A stretch of 18,125 bases of DNA from Rhodocyclaceae bacterium UBA6160 (GTDB taxonomy: Bacteria > Pseudomonadota > Gammaproteobacteria > Burkholderiales > Rhodocyclaceae): assembly GCA_002422995.1 (NCBI GenBank), contig DIUK01000105.1:1-18125 (forward strand). Direction: 5' to 3'. Positions 12,921 to 18,125 of this stretch are shown here, piece by piece. A program made the translations under genes and the position numbers. Position 1 is the stretch's first letter, and each line of letters starts with the position of its first letter. Below the pieces are notes generated by a model, which made no database searches, had not been told where the DNA came from, and worked only from the letters and a program-made list of their open reading frames with translations.

Positions 12921-13312
12921 GATATTTCTACACTGACCCGCTGGCGGCCGCGTGGATGGCAAAACATTTTGGAATGAAGTTTAAGATGCAATGCGCCGAG
13001 GCAGAACTTTCTTGCACCCTGCTTTCTCCGCTGCATAATCATGACGATGGTGAGGGGCTTTTATACTATATCCAGCCTGAAAGCCTGCACATTCTGGAAC
13101 AACAGAAAGATGACTTGTGCATCGGCTTAGACGAACCTGTAATTTATGTGCAGCCTATATCCGAATTGACAGAAGAAGAAAAACAGCAAAGAAAAGCACC
13201 GAAAACTACAGTTTTTATTGGGGAAATTATCCAGCGTGGCGGCGTTGCGTTCATGTGGCCAGAGATAGAAAATCCAAAAAAAGTTGGAACTTCTACAGAT
13301 TCCTCGAAATAA
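12917..13312 (+). CDS. Hypothetical protein downstream of int
   Basis: 131 residues, ATGA overlap with int. Starts MRYFYTDPLAAAWMAKHFGM, so the first part resembles short phage proteins that begin with a YTDPLAAAWM motif; then a β-rich section and an acidic/charged stretch (ELTEEEKQQRKAPK). No function recognised. Its 3' end carries one GTTGGAAC element proposed as an integrase arm site. Confidence 0.72.
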   Translation: MRYFYTDPLAAAWMAKHFGMKFKMQCAEAELSCTLLSPLHNHDDGEGLLYYIQPESLHILEQQKDDLCIGLDEPVIYVQPISELTEEEKQQRKAPKTTVFIGEIIQRGGVAFMWPEIENPKKVGTSTDSSK

Positions 13313-13330
13313 AAAGTTGGAACCTGCATT

Positions 13331-13361
13331 GGAAATATCGCAAAATAAATGCGATATTTCC
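13331..13361. terminator. Perfect 11-bp hairpin between int operon and att core
   Basis: GGAAATATCGC and GCGATATTTCC with a nine-base loop. No long T-run follows on either strand, so it may be a bidirectional weak terminator, an RNA-stability element for the int transcript, or a binding site next to the att core. Confidence 0.5.
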
Positions 13362-13374
13362 TTGTAAAACAATA

Positions 13375-13432
13375 TGGTGCGGATAGAGGGACTCGAACCC
13401 CCACGGGTTGCCCCGCCAGAACCTAAATCTAG
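13375..13432 (-). other. attP core: 3' half of tRNA-Leu(TAG)
   Basis: On the minus strand the sequence is the 3' part of a leucine tRNA: anticodon stem CTAGA/TCTGG with loop TTTAGGT (anticodon TAG), long variable arm CGGG-GCAA-CCCG, T arm GGGGG-TTCGAGT-CCCTC, acceptor end TATCCGC and ACCA. No D arm or matching 5' acceptor (GCGGATA expected) lies upstream, so it is not a working tRNA gene. Phages that integrate in tRNA genes carry exactly this type of 3' copy. The integrase gene is close by. Confidence 0.82.
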
Positions 13433-13608
13433 GTAGTATTGATATAATACAAGTGGTTTTCCAACTATTTAGCCAAATACCTCTTGGGGGAAACTCGGCG
13501 TTTCCTGCTGCCAGTTGGAACTTTTTTTAAGTTTTTCTTGCAGATTGCAAACGTGCCTTCCGGTTTATTAACGTGGAGCATAATATACACACGCTACACA
13601 CTTTTAAT
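13433..13608. other. Gene-free att flank
   Basis: No credible gene. Holds the far-side GTTGGAAC elements, an AT-rich tract with long T runs (13521-13540), and a small palindrome TTGCA-GAT-TGCAA near 13540. Consistent with the far arm of attP, possibly including an IHF-type bend, though no IHF site is asserted. Confidence 0.45.
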
Positions 13609-13636
13609 TTGACTGAGTACACATGGTGTGTATAAT
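13609..13636 (+). promoter_or_regulatory. hicA promoter with palindromic operator
   Basis: TTGACT (13609-13614), 16-base spacer, perfect TATAAT (13631-13636). Between them TACACA-TGG-TGTGTA (13618-13632) is a perfect inverted repeat, a likely HicB operator; more ACACA motifs lie at 13586-13600. The start point predicted 7 bases after the -10 is the A of the hicA ATG. Confidence 0.78.
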
Positions 13637-13642
13637 GAATTC

Positions 13643-13822
13643 ATGAACAGCAGAGAACTTATAAAATTAATTGAGAAAGACGGGTGGTTTTTGGTCAATA
13701 CCGAAGGCAGCCATAATCAATATAAGCACCCGTCTAAGAAGGGGCGAGTTACTGTTCCGCACCCTAAAAAAGATATCCCGATAGGGACGTTAAAAAGCAT
13801 AAAAAAGCAGGCTGGGCTTTAA
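13643..13822 (+). CDS. hicA: HicA toxin (mRNA interferase)
   Basis: 59 residues, full length for HicA. The dsRBD-like fold is evident: MNSRELIKLIEKDGWFLV, GSHNQYKHP with catalytic H24, and TVPHPKKDIPIGTLKSIKKQ. HicA cleaves mRNA and is neutralised by HicB. ATG at 13643 is chosen over an in-frame GTG at 13628, which lies within the promoter. There is no Shine-Dalgarno; the promoter predicts a leaderless message. Followed 36 bases later by hicB. Confidence 0.92.
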   Translation: MNSRELIKLIEKDGWFLVNTEGSHNQYKHPSKKGRVTVPHPKKDIPIGTLKSIKKQAGL

Positions 13823-13858
13823 GATTATCCGGCCACAAAGAGTAAGAAGGAGAGTCTA

Positions 13859-14248
13859 ATGGTTTCATATTTAGGAATTGTGCATAAGGATAAAGGCAGC
13901 GATTACGGGGTTTCATTTCCTGATTTTCCGGGATGCGTAACTGCGGGTAAAACTGTGGAAGAAGCCTATAGCATGGCGAAAGAAGCGTTGCAGTTTCACA
14001 TTGAAGGTATGGTTGAGGATAGCCTTACTATTCCCTCCCCCATGGCTTTTGAGGCAGCAAAAAAGCACGAATTCGCAGATGGCTTAGTGGCTACTTTTAT
14101 ATTAGAAGTTGCGGTGCCAAGCAGTGCTAAAAGGCGCATCAATGTCATGATCGACGAAGATGTGTTGGAAGCGATTGATAGCAAAAGCCACAATCGCTCG
14201 GCATGGCTGGGCGAAGCTGCGCGGGAAAAGTTATCCCGCGCTGGCTGA
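13859..14248 (+). CDS. hicB: HicB antitoxin
   Basis: 129 residues. N-terminal HicB domain (YGVSFPDFPGCVTAGKT, VEEAYSMAKEAL) with a partly degraded RNase H-like fold binds HicA; the C-terminus (RRINVMIDEDVLEAIDS...RSAWLGEAAREKL) is a ribbon-helix-helix DNA-binding domain used for autoregulation at the palindrome upstream of hicA. A strong AAGGAGAG lies before the ATG, in contrast to hicA, which favours more antitoxin than toxin. It lies between attP and the end of the late operon, a place typical of lysogenic accessory genes. Confidence 0.92.
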   Translation: MVSYLGIVHKDKGSDYGVSFPDFPGCVTAGKTVEEAYSMAKEALQFHIEGMVEDSLTIPSPMAFEAAKKHEFADGLVATFILEVAVPSSAKRRINVMIDEDVLEAIDSKSHNRSAWLGEAAREKLSRAG

Positions 14249-14320
14249 GTTTGCTAAATTCAAGTAATTATGCAACCGGCAATGTAACCATTTAAGCCGC
14301 CAAGATATTTTACCACGCGC

Positions 14321-14350
14321 TTGACGGGGCAAAAAAAACGGACCTATCCT
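14321..14350 (+). promoter_or_regulatory. Putative promoter upstream of 50-residue gene
   Basis: TTGACG (14321-14326), 18-base spacer with an A8 tract, TATCCT (14345-14350). The ATG of the next gene lies 7 bases after the -10, the same distance as at hicA. Confidence 0.45.
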
Positions 14351-14356
14351 TGCCGG

Positions 14357-14509
14357 ATGGATATTGATTACCACTACTCCGATTTGCCCGAAAATGAGAT
14401 CGCTGAACACATGGAAAGGCGGCGCAGGGAAACCGTGAGCGAAGCGCAAAAGGATAAAGCCCGCCGGATAAAGATGAACAACTTTCGCTTTCAAGGCGGG
14501 ATGCTGTGA
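14357..14509 (+). CDS. Small charged hypothetical protein
   Basis: 50 residues: an acidic start (MDIDYHYSDLPENEIAEHME) and a strongly basic middle (RRRRE, DKARRIK), ending FRFQGGML. No family recognised. No Shine-Dalgarno; see the promoter just upstream. The reading frame stays open for 40 more codons after its TGA stop. Confidence 0.5.
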   Translation: MDIDYHYSDLPENEIAEHMERRRRETVSEAQKDKARRIKMNNFRFQGGML

Positions 14510-14632
14510 CCCGGCGGCGGCAAACTGCCGCTTGCAGAACTTGCCCCCCGTCCCTATGGTAAACCCATTGGGCTAGTCACCCAGCATAAAGCGGCCCGCA
14601 TCCGCCGCAAGGATGCCGCTACCGATTCTTGA
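14510..14632 (+). other. Open extension after TGA (readthrough or pseudogene tail)
   Basis: In frame with the 50-residue gene and without ATG, GTG or TTG starts, 40 codons read PGGGKLPLAELAPRPYGKPI then GLVTQHKAARIRRKDAATDS and stop at TGA. The composition is protein-like and matches the basic style of the first part. The stop context is TGA followed by C, which is the leaky type. Alternatives: a nonsense mutation, or chance. Confidence 0.35.
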
Positions 14633-14718
14633 GATCGGGCTGCGGCGTCATGTCCAATGGGAAACCTAAAAACGTCGCGGATGTCTTTATGCATCTGACT
14701 AAAGCCCGGTCACCACGG

Positions 14719-15537
14719 TCACAGCAGCTGGGGCTGCTTACCTTCCAGCTTGAGGTTTGAAATCAGCAATTCGCTAAACGTCTGGTTATTGCCGATGCCA
14801 TAGCGCGTGCTGACAGGCTCAATAAAAAAGCCGGAAAAGATTTCGCGCACGTCGGGGTGATCGTTCAACGACAAAATGAATTTGCCGGTGATGCCCTGCA
14901 TGAGATCGGCAATGCGCTGGAAATCCTCGCGGCTGAATAGGTCTTTGCCATAATCATTTTCGCAGCCATAGTATGGGGGGTCGAGGTAAAAGAGAGTGTC
15001 CGGCCCGTCATAGCGGGTGATAAATTCGGCATAACCTAAATTTTCAATGGTCACATCGGATAGGCGTTCATGCAGCTTTTCGATAAAGCCCCGCAGTTTG
15101 CGGATATTGAAGCGCGAATGGCCATGCCTATCAATGGCAAAGGATTCACTGCCGGGCTTGCCGCTAAAGCCGTTGTGCTGGAGATAATAGAAACGGGCGG
15201 CGGGCTGCACATCGGTCAGGGTGTCAGGGCGCACATTGAGAAAATCATGGAAAATGCGACGTCCGGCCAAAGAAAACCGGAGTTCGTCTAAAAGGGCGCG
15301 GTAATGGCGCTGCACGATGCGGAAAAAATTGACGACCTCGCTGGCGTAGTCGTTCACCACTTCGCATTTTGGGAGCCTAGAACGGCGAAAAAATACGCCG
15401 CCCATGCCAATAAAAGGTTCTGCATAACAGTGGTGGGGGATTGCGTCGATGCGCTCGATGATGCGCTCGGCAAGATTTCGCTTGCCGCCAAGCCAAGGGG
15501 CTGCCCCTGAGAGGGGTTTGGTGGTTTTTTCGGTCAT
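14719..15537 (-). CDS. D12/Dam-type N6-adenine DNA methyltransferase
   Basis: 272 residues, α-class. Motif X PWLGGKRNL (14-22), motif I AEPFIGMGGVFF (39-50), motif IV LDPPYYGC (185-192), and NDHPDVREIF in the region of motif VI-VIII. It transfers methyl groups from AdoMet to adenine; the target, often GATC for Dam relatives, cannot be read. Start at 15537 has GAGG 6-7 bases upstream; a longer start at 15555 has none. It is the last gene of the leftward late operon, following the spanin genes, an uncommon place, and makes a second orphan methyltransferase in the window. Confidence 0.92.
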   Translation of the reverse strand: MTEKTTKPLSGAAPWLGGKRNLAERIIERIDAIPHHCYAEPFIGMGGVFFRRSRLPKCEVVNDYASEVVNFFRIVQRHYRALLDELRFSLAGRRIFHDFLNVRPDTLTDVQPAARFYYLQHNGFSGKPGSESFAIDRHGHSRFNIRKLRGFIEKLHERLSDVTIENLGYAEFITRYDGPDTLFYLDPPYYGCENDYGKDLFSREDFQRIADLMQGITGKFILSLNDHPDVREIFSGFFIEPVSTRYGIGNNQTFSELLISNLKLEGKQPQLL

Positions 15538-15622
15538 AGGTGCCTCATTCTGCATAAACGCGCCGTAACGTGGCTGGAAAACGCTTTATGAGGCTGACTA
15601 GGCCGGTGGGGTAGTGGCGCTA

Positions 15623-15871
15623 TTATTTCAAGCGCGGTGCGCTGCCTAAAAGAGATCGGCAAACGTCGATGGTTTCGCCCTGCGCCGTGATATAAAGCGC
15701 CACCTTTTCATCTGTGTATGGCTTATCGGGCTTCGCGGGATGATCGCACTCGTCGTTTGGGTCGTTAGCGCTCACTGGCGGGTGGCAGGCGGTCAAGAGC
15801 AAGGCCAATGCGAGGGCCGACAGGGTCGTTAGGCGTGGTTTGGTGGATGATATCGCCTTTGATTTCGTCAT
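15623..15871 (-). CDS. o-spanin (Rz1-like outer membrane lipoprotein)
   Basis: 82 residues. Signal peptide TTLSALALALLLTAC with lipobox LLTA-C29, so the mature protein begins at C29 and is lipidated in the outer membrane. The tail has several Cys and Pro. The start at 15871 has GGAAG close upstream and lies inside the i-spanin gene in another frame, the classic Rz/Rz1 overlap. Together with the i-spanin it joins inner and outer membranes at lysis. A longer in-frame start would hide the signal peptide and is rejected. Confidence 0.83.
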   Translation of the reverse strand: MTKSKAISSTKPRLTTLSALALALLLTACHPPVSANDPNDECDHPAKPDKPYTDEKVALYITAQGETIDVCRSLLGSAPRLK

Positions 15872-16085
15872 ATTTCTTCCCCGATTTGATGATATTTTTT
15901 CGCGCTTCTTCTTTTTGCTTTGCCTGCGCAGCGGTATGCGCTGCCTCGCAGCGATTAAATCCTGCGCTGTCAATTTTATAAACGATCACTGCGACGCCAC
16001 TTAGCGCCAGTGTTGCCAAGCCAAGGGCAACCCATAGCTTTGCCGAATCAGGCACGAAGGCCCAGAGCCAAGGTAATATCTTCAT
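15765..16085 (-). CDS. i-spanin (Rz-like)
   Basis: 106 residues. One membrane helix near residues 17-38 (LWVALGLATLALSGVAVIVY) then a periplasmic helical, charged region (EAAHTAAQAKQKEEARKNI) fit to form a coiled coil. Start at 16085 is an ATGA overlap with the endolysin stop. The o-spanin begins inside it. Sequence similarity among spanins is low, so the call rests on architecture and position after the endolysin. Confidence 0.8.
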   Translation of the reverse strand: MKILPWLWAFVPDSAKLWVALGLATLALSGVAVIVYKIDSAGFNRCEAAHTAAQAKQKEEARKNIIKSGKKYDEIKGDIIHQTTPNDPVGPRIGLALDRLPPASER

Positions 16086-16573
16086 GGTGCAACTCCTGAC
16101 AGGCAAAGGTTGATTTCTCTCTGCCGCCGACCATATAGCCCGTAGCAGCCACCGCCGCGCACGCGGCAATCTTTGCCACCCGAACTGTGATAATTCATCA
16201 TGGCGCGACACCCCGCAGCAAAATTGCCCTTATTCGTTTCGCGCAGCGTCATGGATTTGCGATAACCGCCCTTGCCCACGTTGTAGGCAAAGCTCGTATG
16301 TGCGGCCAATATCTGCGGCGTTACCTCAACCCGCAACGCATCAACAACAGCAGCCTGATATTCTTCGCGGGCGCTTTTATTCAGATCGCTGCATTCTTCT
16401 TCCGTCATTACCATGCCCGGCCCAATGCCATGCGTGACGCCTTCGCAGATGGTCCACACGCCTGCGCCATCGGGGTATGACTTTAATTTATTGCCTTCCT
16501 CGGCAGGGATAAATTGCGAAGCGATCACGGCAGCAGCCGTAATCACCCACCCTGCAATTTTTGATTTATTCAT
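16082..16573 (-). CDS. SAR endolysin, GH24 lysozyme
   Basis: 163 residues. The catalytic triad of T4/P22-type lysozymes has exact spacing: E26, D35 and T41 (EEGNKLKSYPDGAGVWTICEG shortened: E26, Y33-PD, GVWTICEG). The N-terminus (KIAGWVITAAAVIASQFIPA) is a weak membrane helix rich in Ala/Gly, a signal-arrest-release domain: the enzyme is exported by Sec, held inactive in the membrane and freed when the membrane depolarises. Many Cys residues may regulate it. Start at 16573 overlaps the holin stop; the longer frame upstream lies within the holin gene. Confidence 0.9.
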   Translation of the reverse strand: MNKSKIAGWVITAAAVIASQFIPAEEGNKLKSYPDGAGVWTICEGVTHGIGPGMVMTEEECSDLNKSAREEYQAAVVDALRVEVTPQILAAHTSFAYNVGKGGYRKSMTLRETNKGNFAAGCRAMMNYHSSGGKDCRVRGGGCYGLYGRRQREINLCLSGVAP

Positions 16574-16769
16574 GACCAGGGTGTTTCGTATTTTTGCGGC
16601 AGAGCACGCGCACAGTCTTGATTGCCTTGGGCAGCAAAACGAGCATTTGTATGAACAAATAAAGGAGCGTCGCCAGCGCAACTACATCATTCAGGGTAAG
16701 GCCGTAACTGATTACGCTTGCCGCCGCGCCGCCAAGGCGTGCAGTTTCCATCTTGCCGTTTACTTCCAT
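16566..16769 (-). CDS. Putative holin / pinholin
   Basis: 67 residues. A polar start, a Gly/Ala segment (LGGAAASVISYGLT, about 12-25) that could be a weak first helix, then a strong membrane helix (VVALATLLYLFIQMLVLLP) and a basic tail (KAIKTVRVLCRKNTKH). Two helices of unequal strength and a SAR endolysin just after it fit a pinholin. AAGGGG lies 4-5 bases before the start at 16769; the stop overlaps the endolysin start by 8 bases. Confidence 0.75.
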   Translation of the reverse strand: MEVNGKMETARLGGAAASVISYGLTLNDVVALATLLYLFIQMLVLLPKAIKTVRVLCRKNTKHPGHE

Positions 16770-16802
16770 AATTCCCCTTCTCGTTTTTGATATTTTTAAT
16801 TG

Positions 16803-17369
16803 TTAAATCAGGCCCGTCAGCGGTGCCCAAAGAGCAATGCCAGCAAAGATTTCGCCAAGGCCCCACCCCTCGCCCGGCTGCTTTATCCGCGTGCGCATCC
16901 ATTCGATGGCAAGCCAATAGGCGGGTGCGAAATAAAGGCCGTGAATCAAAAACTGCAGCCCAACTTCCTGATGGCCATGCCACCAGAACGGCGAGGCTAA
17001 ACAAAAACCCCACCATGCGCCGCGTATAGTCAGCCCTGCCGCGCCCCAGATGAGCGGCCAGCGGCGTAATGGATAAATGAGAAAATCAATAAAACGGTTT
17101 TCTTTGAGGTTATCCTTGCGCCAACCACCTAATGCGCCGATGTAATCGCCCCAGCCGGAAGATGCGCCGAGCATCATCCCTACGGCGGCGTGCAGCCCAA
17201 GGTAAATGTCACCAGTGAGAGCCATCGCTAAGATGCCAAACGCAAGGGCATTAATCACATCGGAATTAATGAGCTTGGTTTTTTCCTCATCCAGCCCAAG
17301 CCAGATGCGCCACTGTCCACCGCGCACAGCATTAAAAAAGCCGCCGAGAAATGCGATCAATAAAAACAT
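16803..17369 (-). CDS. Multi-pass membrane protein between tail fibre and holin
   Basis: 188 residues, Trp/Gly rich, with about four or five membrane-compatible segments (MFLLIAFLGGFFNAVRG; ALAFGILAMALTGDIYLGL; WPLIWGAAGLTIRGAWWGF; FLIHGLYFAPAYWLAIEW; LGEIFAGIALWAPLTGLI). No family I can name. GAGG lies 7 bases before the ATG. Its place between tail fibre and lysis genes suggests a lysis accessory or an envelope-modifying protein. Confidence 0.75.
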   Translation of the reverse strand: MFLLIAFLGGFFNAVRGGQWRIWLGLDEEKTKLINSDVINALAFGILAMALTGDIYLGLHAAVGMMLGASSGWGDYIGALGGWRKDNLKENRFIDFLIYPLRRWPLIWGAAGLTIRGAWWGFCLASPFWWHGHQEVGLQFLIHGLYFAPAYWLAIEWMRTRIKQPGEGWGLGEIFAGIALWAPLTGLI

Positions 17370-17396
17370 GGAAACCTCATGGAAAAGGGCGCGAAA

Positions 17397-18125
17397 TTAT
17401 GGCCCGACTTTGTGAATAATCACCTGCGCGAATACGTTATTGATGCTGAAATTGGTCGTGGGGTTGCCCTGACCGGCAGCATTGGTGGTTTCGCAGTTGT
17501 GCTGGAGTTCAAAGTTTTTAGGACCGCCGGTGACGGTAAAGGTGTCTTTGCCATAGACGATATGATTGTCTGCGGCGGTGACCTGAGAACGGCCATAATT
17601 CGTAATAACCGCGTCGGTGCTGTCGGAGGTGTTCCGTAGCCGTGCCACATGGTTGTTTGCCAAGTAAGCCGTGGCCCAGATTTCCGCCATGTATTCGCCG
17701 TTTGGCAGCGAGATCACGCTGGAAGCAATAGAAGCGCCGGAAATCGTGTTTGATTTAAGAGCGCCCAAGGCACGCTTCGTCCACGTTGACGCCGTGAGTG
17801 CGCCCGCTTGGGTGGTGCCCGTCGTCACCTGCTGAACTACCAGCATCGCGGATGATTTCATGGCCTTTAAGGCGTCCACATAAGCGGTGGTGGCAATCTT
17901 GGTGGAATTATCGCCTTGCGACTGCGTCGGCGCGGTGGGGTTGCCCGTCAGCGCTGGTGACGCCAGCGGTGCCAAGCCGACGAGTGCGGTTTGCACGAAT
18001 GCCGTGGTGGCAATCTTCGTCGTGTTATCGGCAGCGGATTGCGTCGGCGCGGTGGGATTGCCCGTCAGCGCTGGTGATGCCAGTGGCGCTTTCACGCCAA
18101 GCGCTGTGTCCACATAGGCGGTGGT
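17397..18125 (-). CDS. Tail fibre protein, C-terminal part (partial)
   Basis: The frame is open to the right edge, so the N-terminus lies outside. The visible part has two copies of a 39-residue repeat starting PLASPALTGNPTAPTQS and ending KIATTAFV or KIATTAYV, a shaft repeat common in phage tail fibres; a third copy enters from the edge. The final 150 residues (from about ALKAMKSSAM) form a β-rich head domain ending NVFAQVIIHKVGP, probably the receptor-binding tip. It is the last structural gene before the lysis cassette. The GTG at 18113 is not the start. Confidence 0.88.
   Translation of the reverse strand, partial: TTAYVDTALGVKAPLASPALTGNPTAPTQSAADNTTKIATTAFVQTALVGLAPLASPALTGNPTAPTQSQGDNSTKIATTAYVDALKAMKSSAMLVVQQVTTGTTQAGALTASTWTKRALGALKSNTISGASIASSVISLPNGEYMAEIWATAYLANNHVARLRNTSDSTDAVITNYGRSQVTAADNHIVYGKDTFTVTGGPKNFELQHNCETTNAAGQGNPTTNFSINNVFAQVIIHKVGP
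17856..18089 (-). repeat. Two 117-bp tandem repeats in tail fibre gene
   Basis: Units at 17973-18089 and 17856-17972 encode the 39-residue shaft repeats, with the first half of each unit (LASPALTGNPTAPTQS) identical in protein. Repeat number can change by slippage or recombination and alters shaft length. Confidence 0.8.

Larger units (their letters stand above)
13283..13521. repeat. GTTGGAAC repeats flanking the att core (putative arm sites)
   Basis: GTTGGAAC occurs at 13283-13290, 13316-13323 and 13514-13521 in the same direction, and AGTTGGAA at 13459-13466 on the other strand. Two lie on the int side of the tRNA fragment and two on the far side. This is the layout of P and P' arm-type integrase sites; binding is inferred. 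Confidence 0.5.

Noticed and set aside
13144..13404. A minus-strand frame starting MGVRVPLSAP
   Set aside because: This peptide is a classic false reading of Leu/Ser-type tRNA 3' ends. It supports the tRNA-Leu fragment rather than a gene; the plus-strand gene at 12917-13312 covers the rest.
14650..14760. A 36-residue plus-strand frame (MSNGKPKNVADVF...)
   Set aside because: No ribosome site, and its last third is antisense to the methyltransferase gene. The 14633-14718 stretch seems to be a short intergenic gap without a clear terminator.

Overview
The window is best read as the early half plus the lysis end of a temperate, lambda-like double-stranded DNA phage (or an unintegrated or tandem prophage) of an alphaproteobacterium. 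The alphaproteobacterial signs are a GapR/DUF2312 protein, a DUF6456-like protein, a replication initiator ending in a DnaA-N-like domain, and small phage families (DUF7220, DUF4326, DUF6283) common in phages of that class. Species cannot be told. No structural genes apart from a tail fibre end are inside the window; terminase, portal and capsid would lie beyond the left edge, continuing leftward.

Layout. The switch is at 6193-7200: a CI/LexA-type repressor (+) faces a Cro-like gene (-). Two matching promoter/operator blocks lie on either side of cI, one firing left (PR-like, 6437-6468) and one firing right (PL-like, 7165-7196); they share 31 of 32 bases. The leftward early operon (6429 down to 532, - strand) runs cro, a CII-position HTH protein, GapR-like protein, a tRNA with anticodon CAT, several very small proteins, an O-like replication initiator that carries an iteron-type origin inside its own coding sequence, a small conserved-looking protein, a nucleotide pyrophosphohydrolase fused to a cysteine-repeat domain, a tyrosine recombinase, and a DUF6456-like protein in the place of a late regulator. 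A strong terminator (425-465) separates this from an HNH nuclease gene that normally precedes terminase.

The rightward operon (7224-13312, + strand) is very tightly packed: almost every junction is an ATGA, GTGA or TAATG overlap. It encodes small membrane and unknown proteins, a MazG-like enzyme, DUF7220, DUF4326, a SPPY-type DNA methyltransferase, a DUF6283 protein, an AlpA/Xis-like HTH protein and a second tyrosine integrase. Right after it lies the 3' half of a tRNA-Leu(TAG) gene (13375-13432) without a 5' half, flanked by GTTGGAAC repeats: a likely attP.

Beyond the att site are a HicA/HicB toxin-antitoxin pair and a small gene (+), then, on the - strand, the end of the late operon: tail fibre (partial), membrane protein, holin, SAR endolysin, overlapping two-component spanin and a Dam/D12-type adenine methyltransferase. 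Because late genes and the integrase sit on opposite sides of one uninterrupted att site, as in the lambda virion map, the window looks like free, circular or tandem phage DNA rather than a simple integrated prophage.

Three genes shorter than usual gene-calling cut-offs were found by reading the gaps (4730-4876, 5205-5342, 9000-9161).
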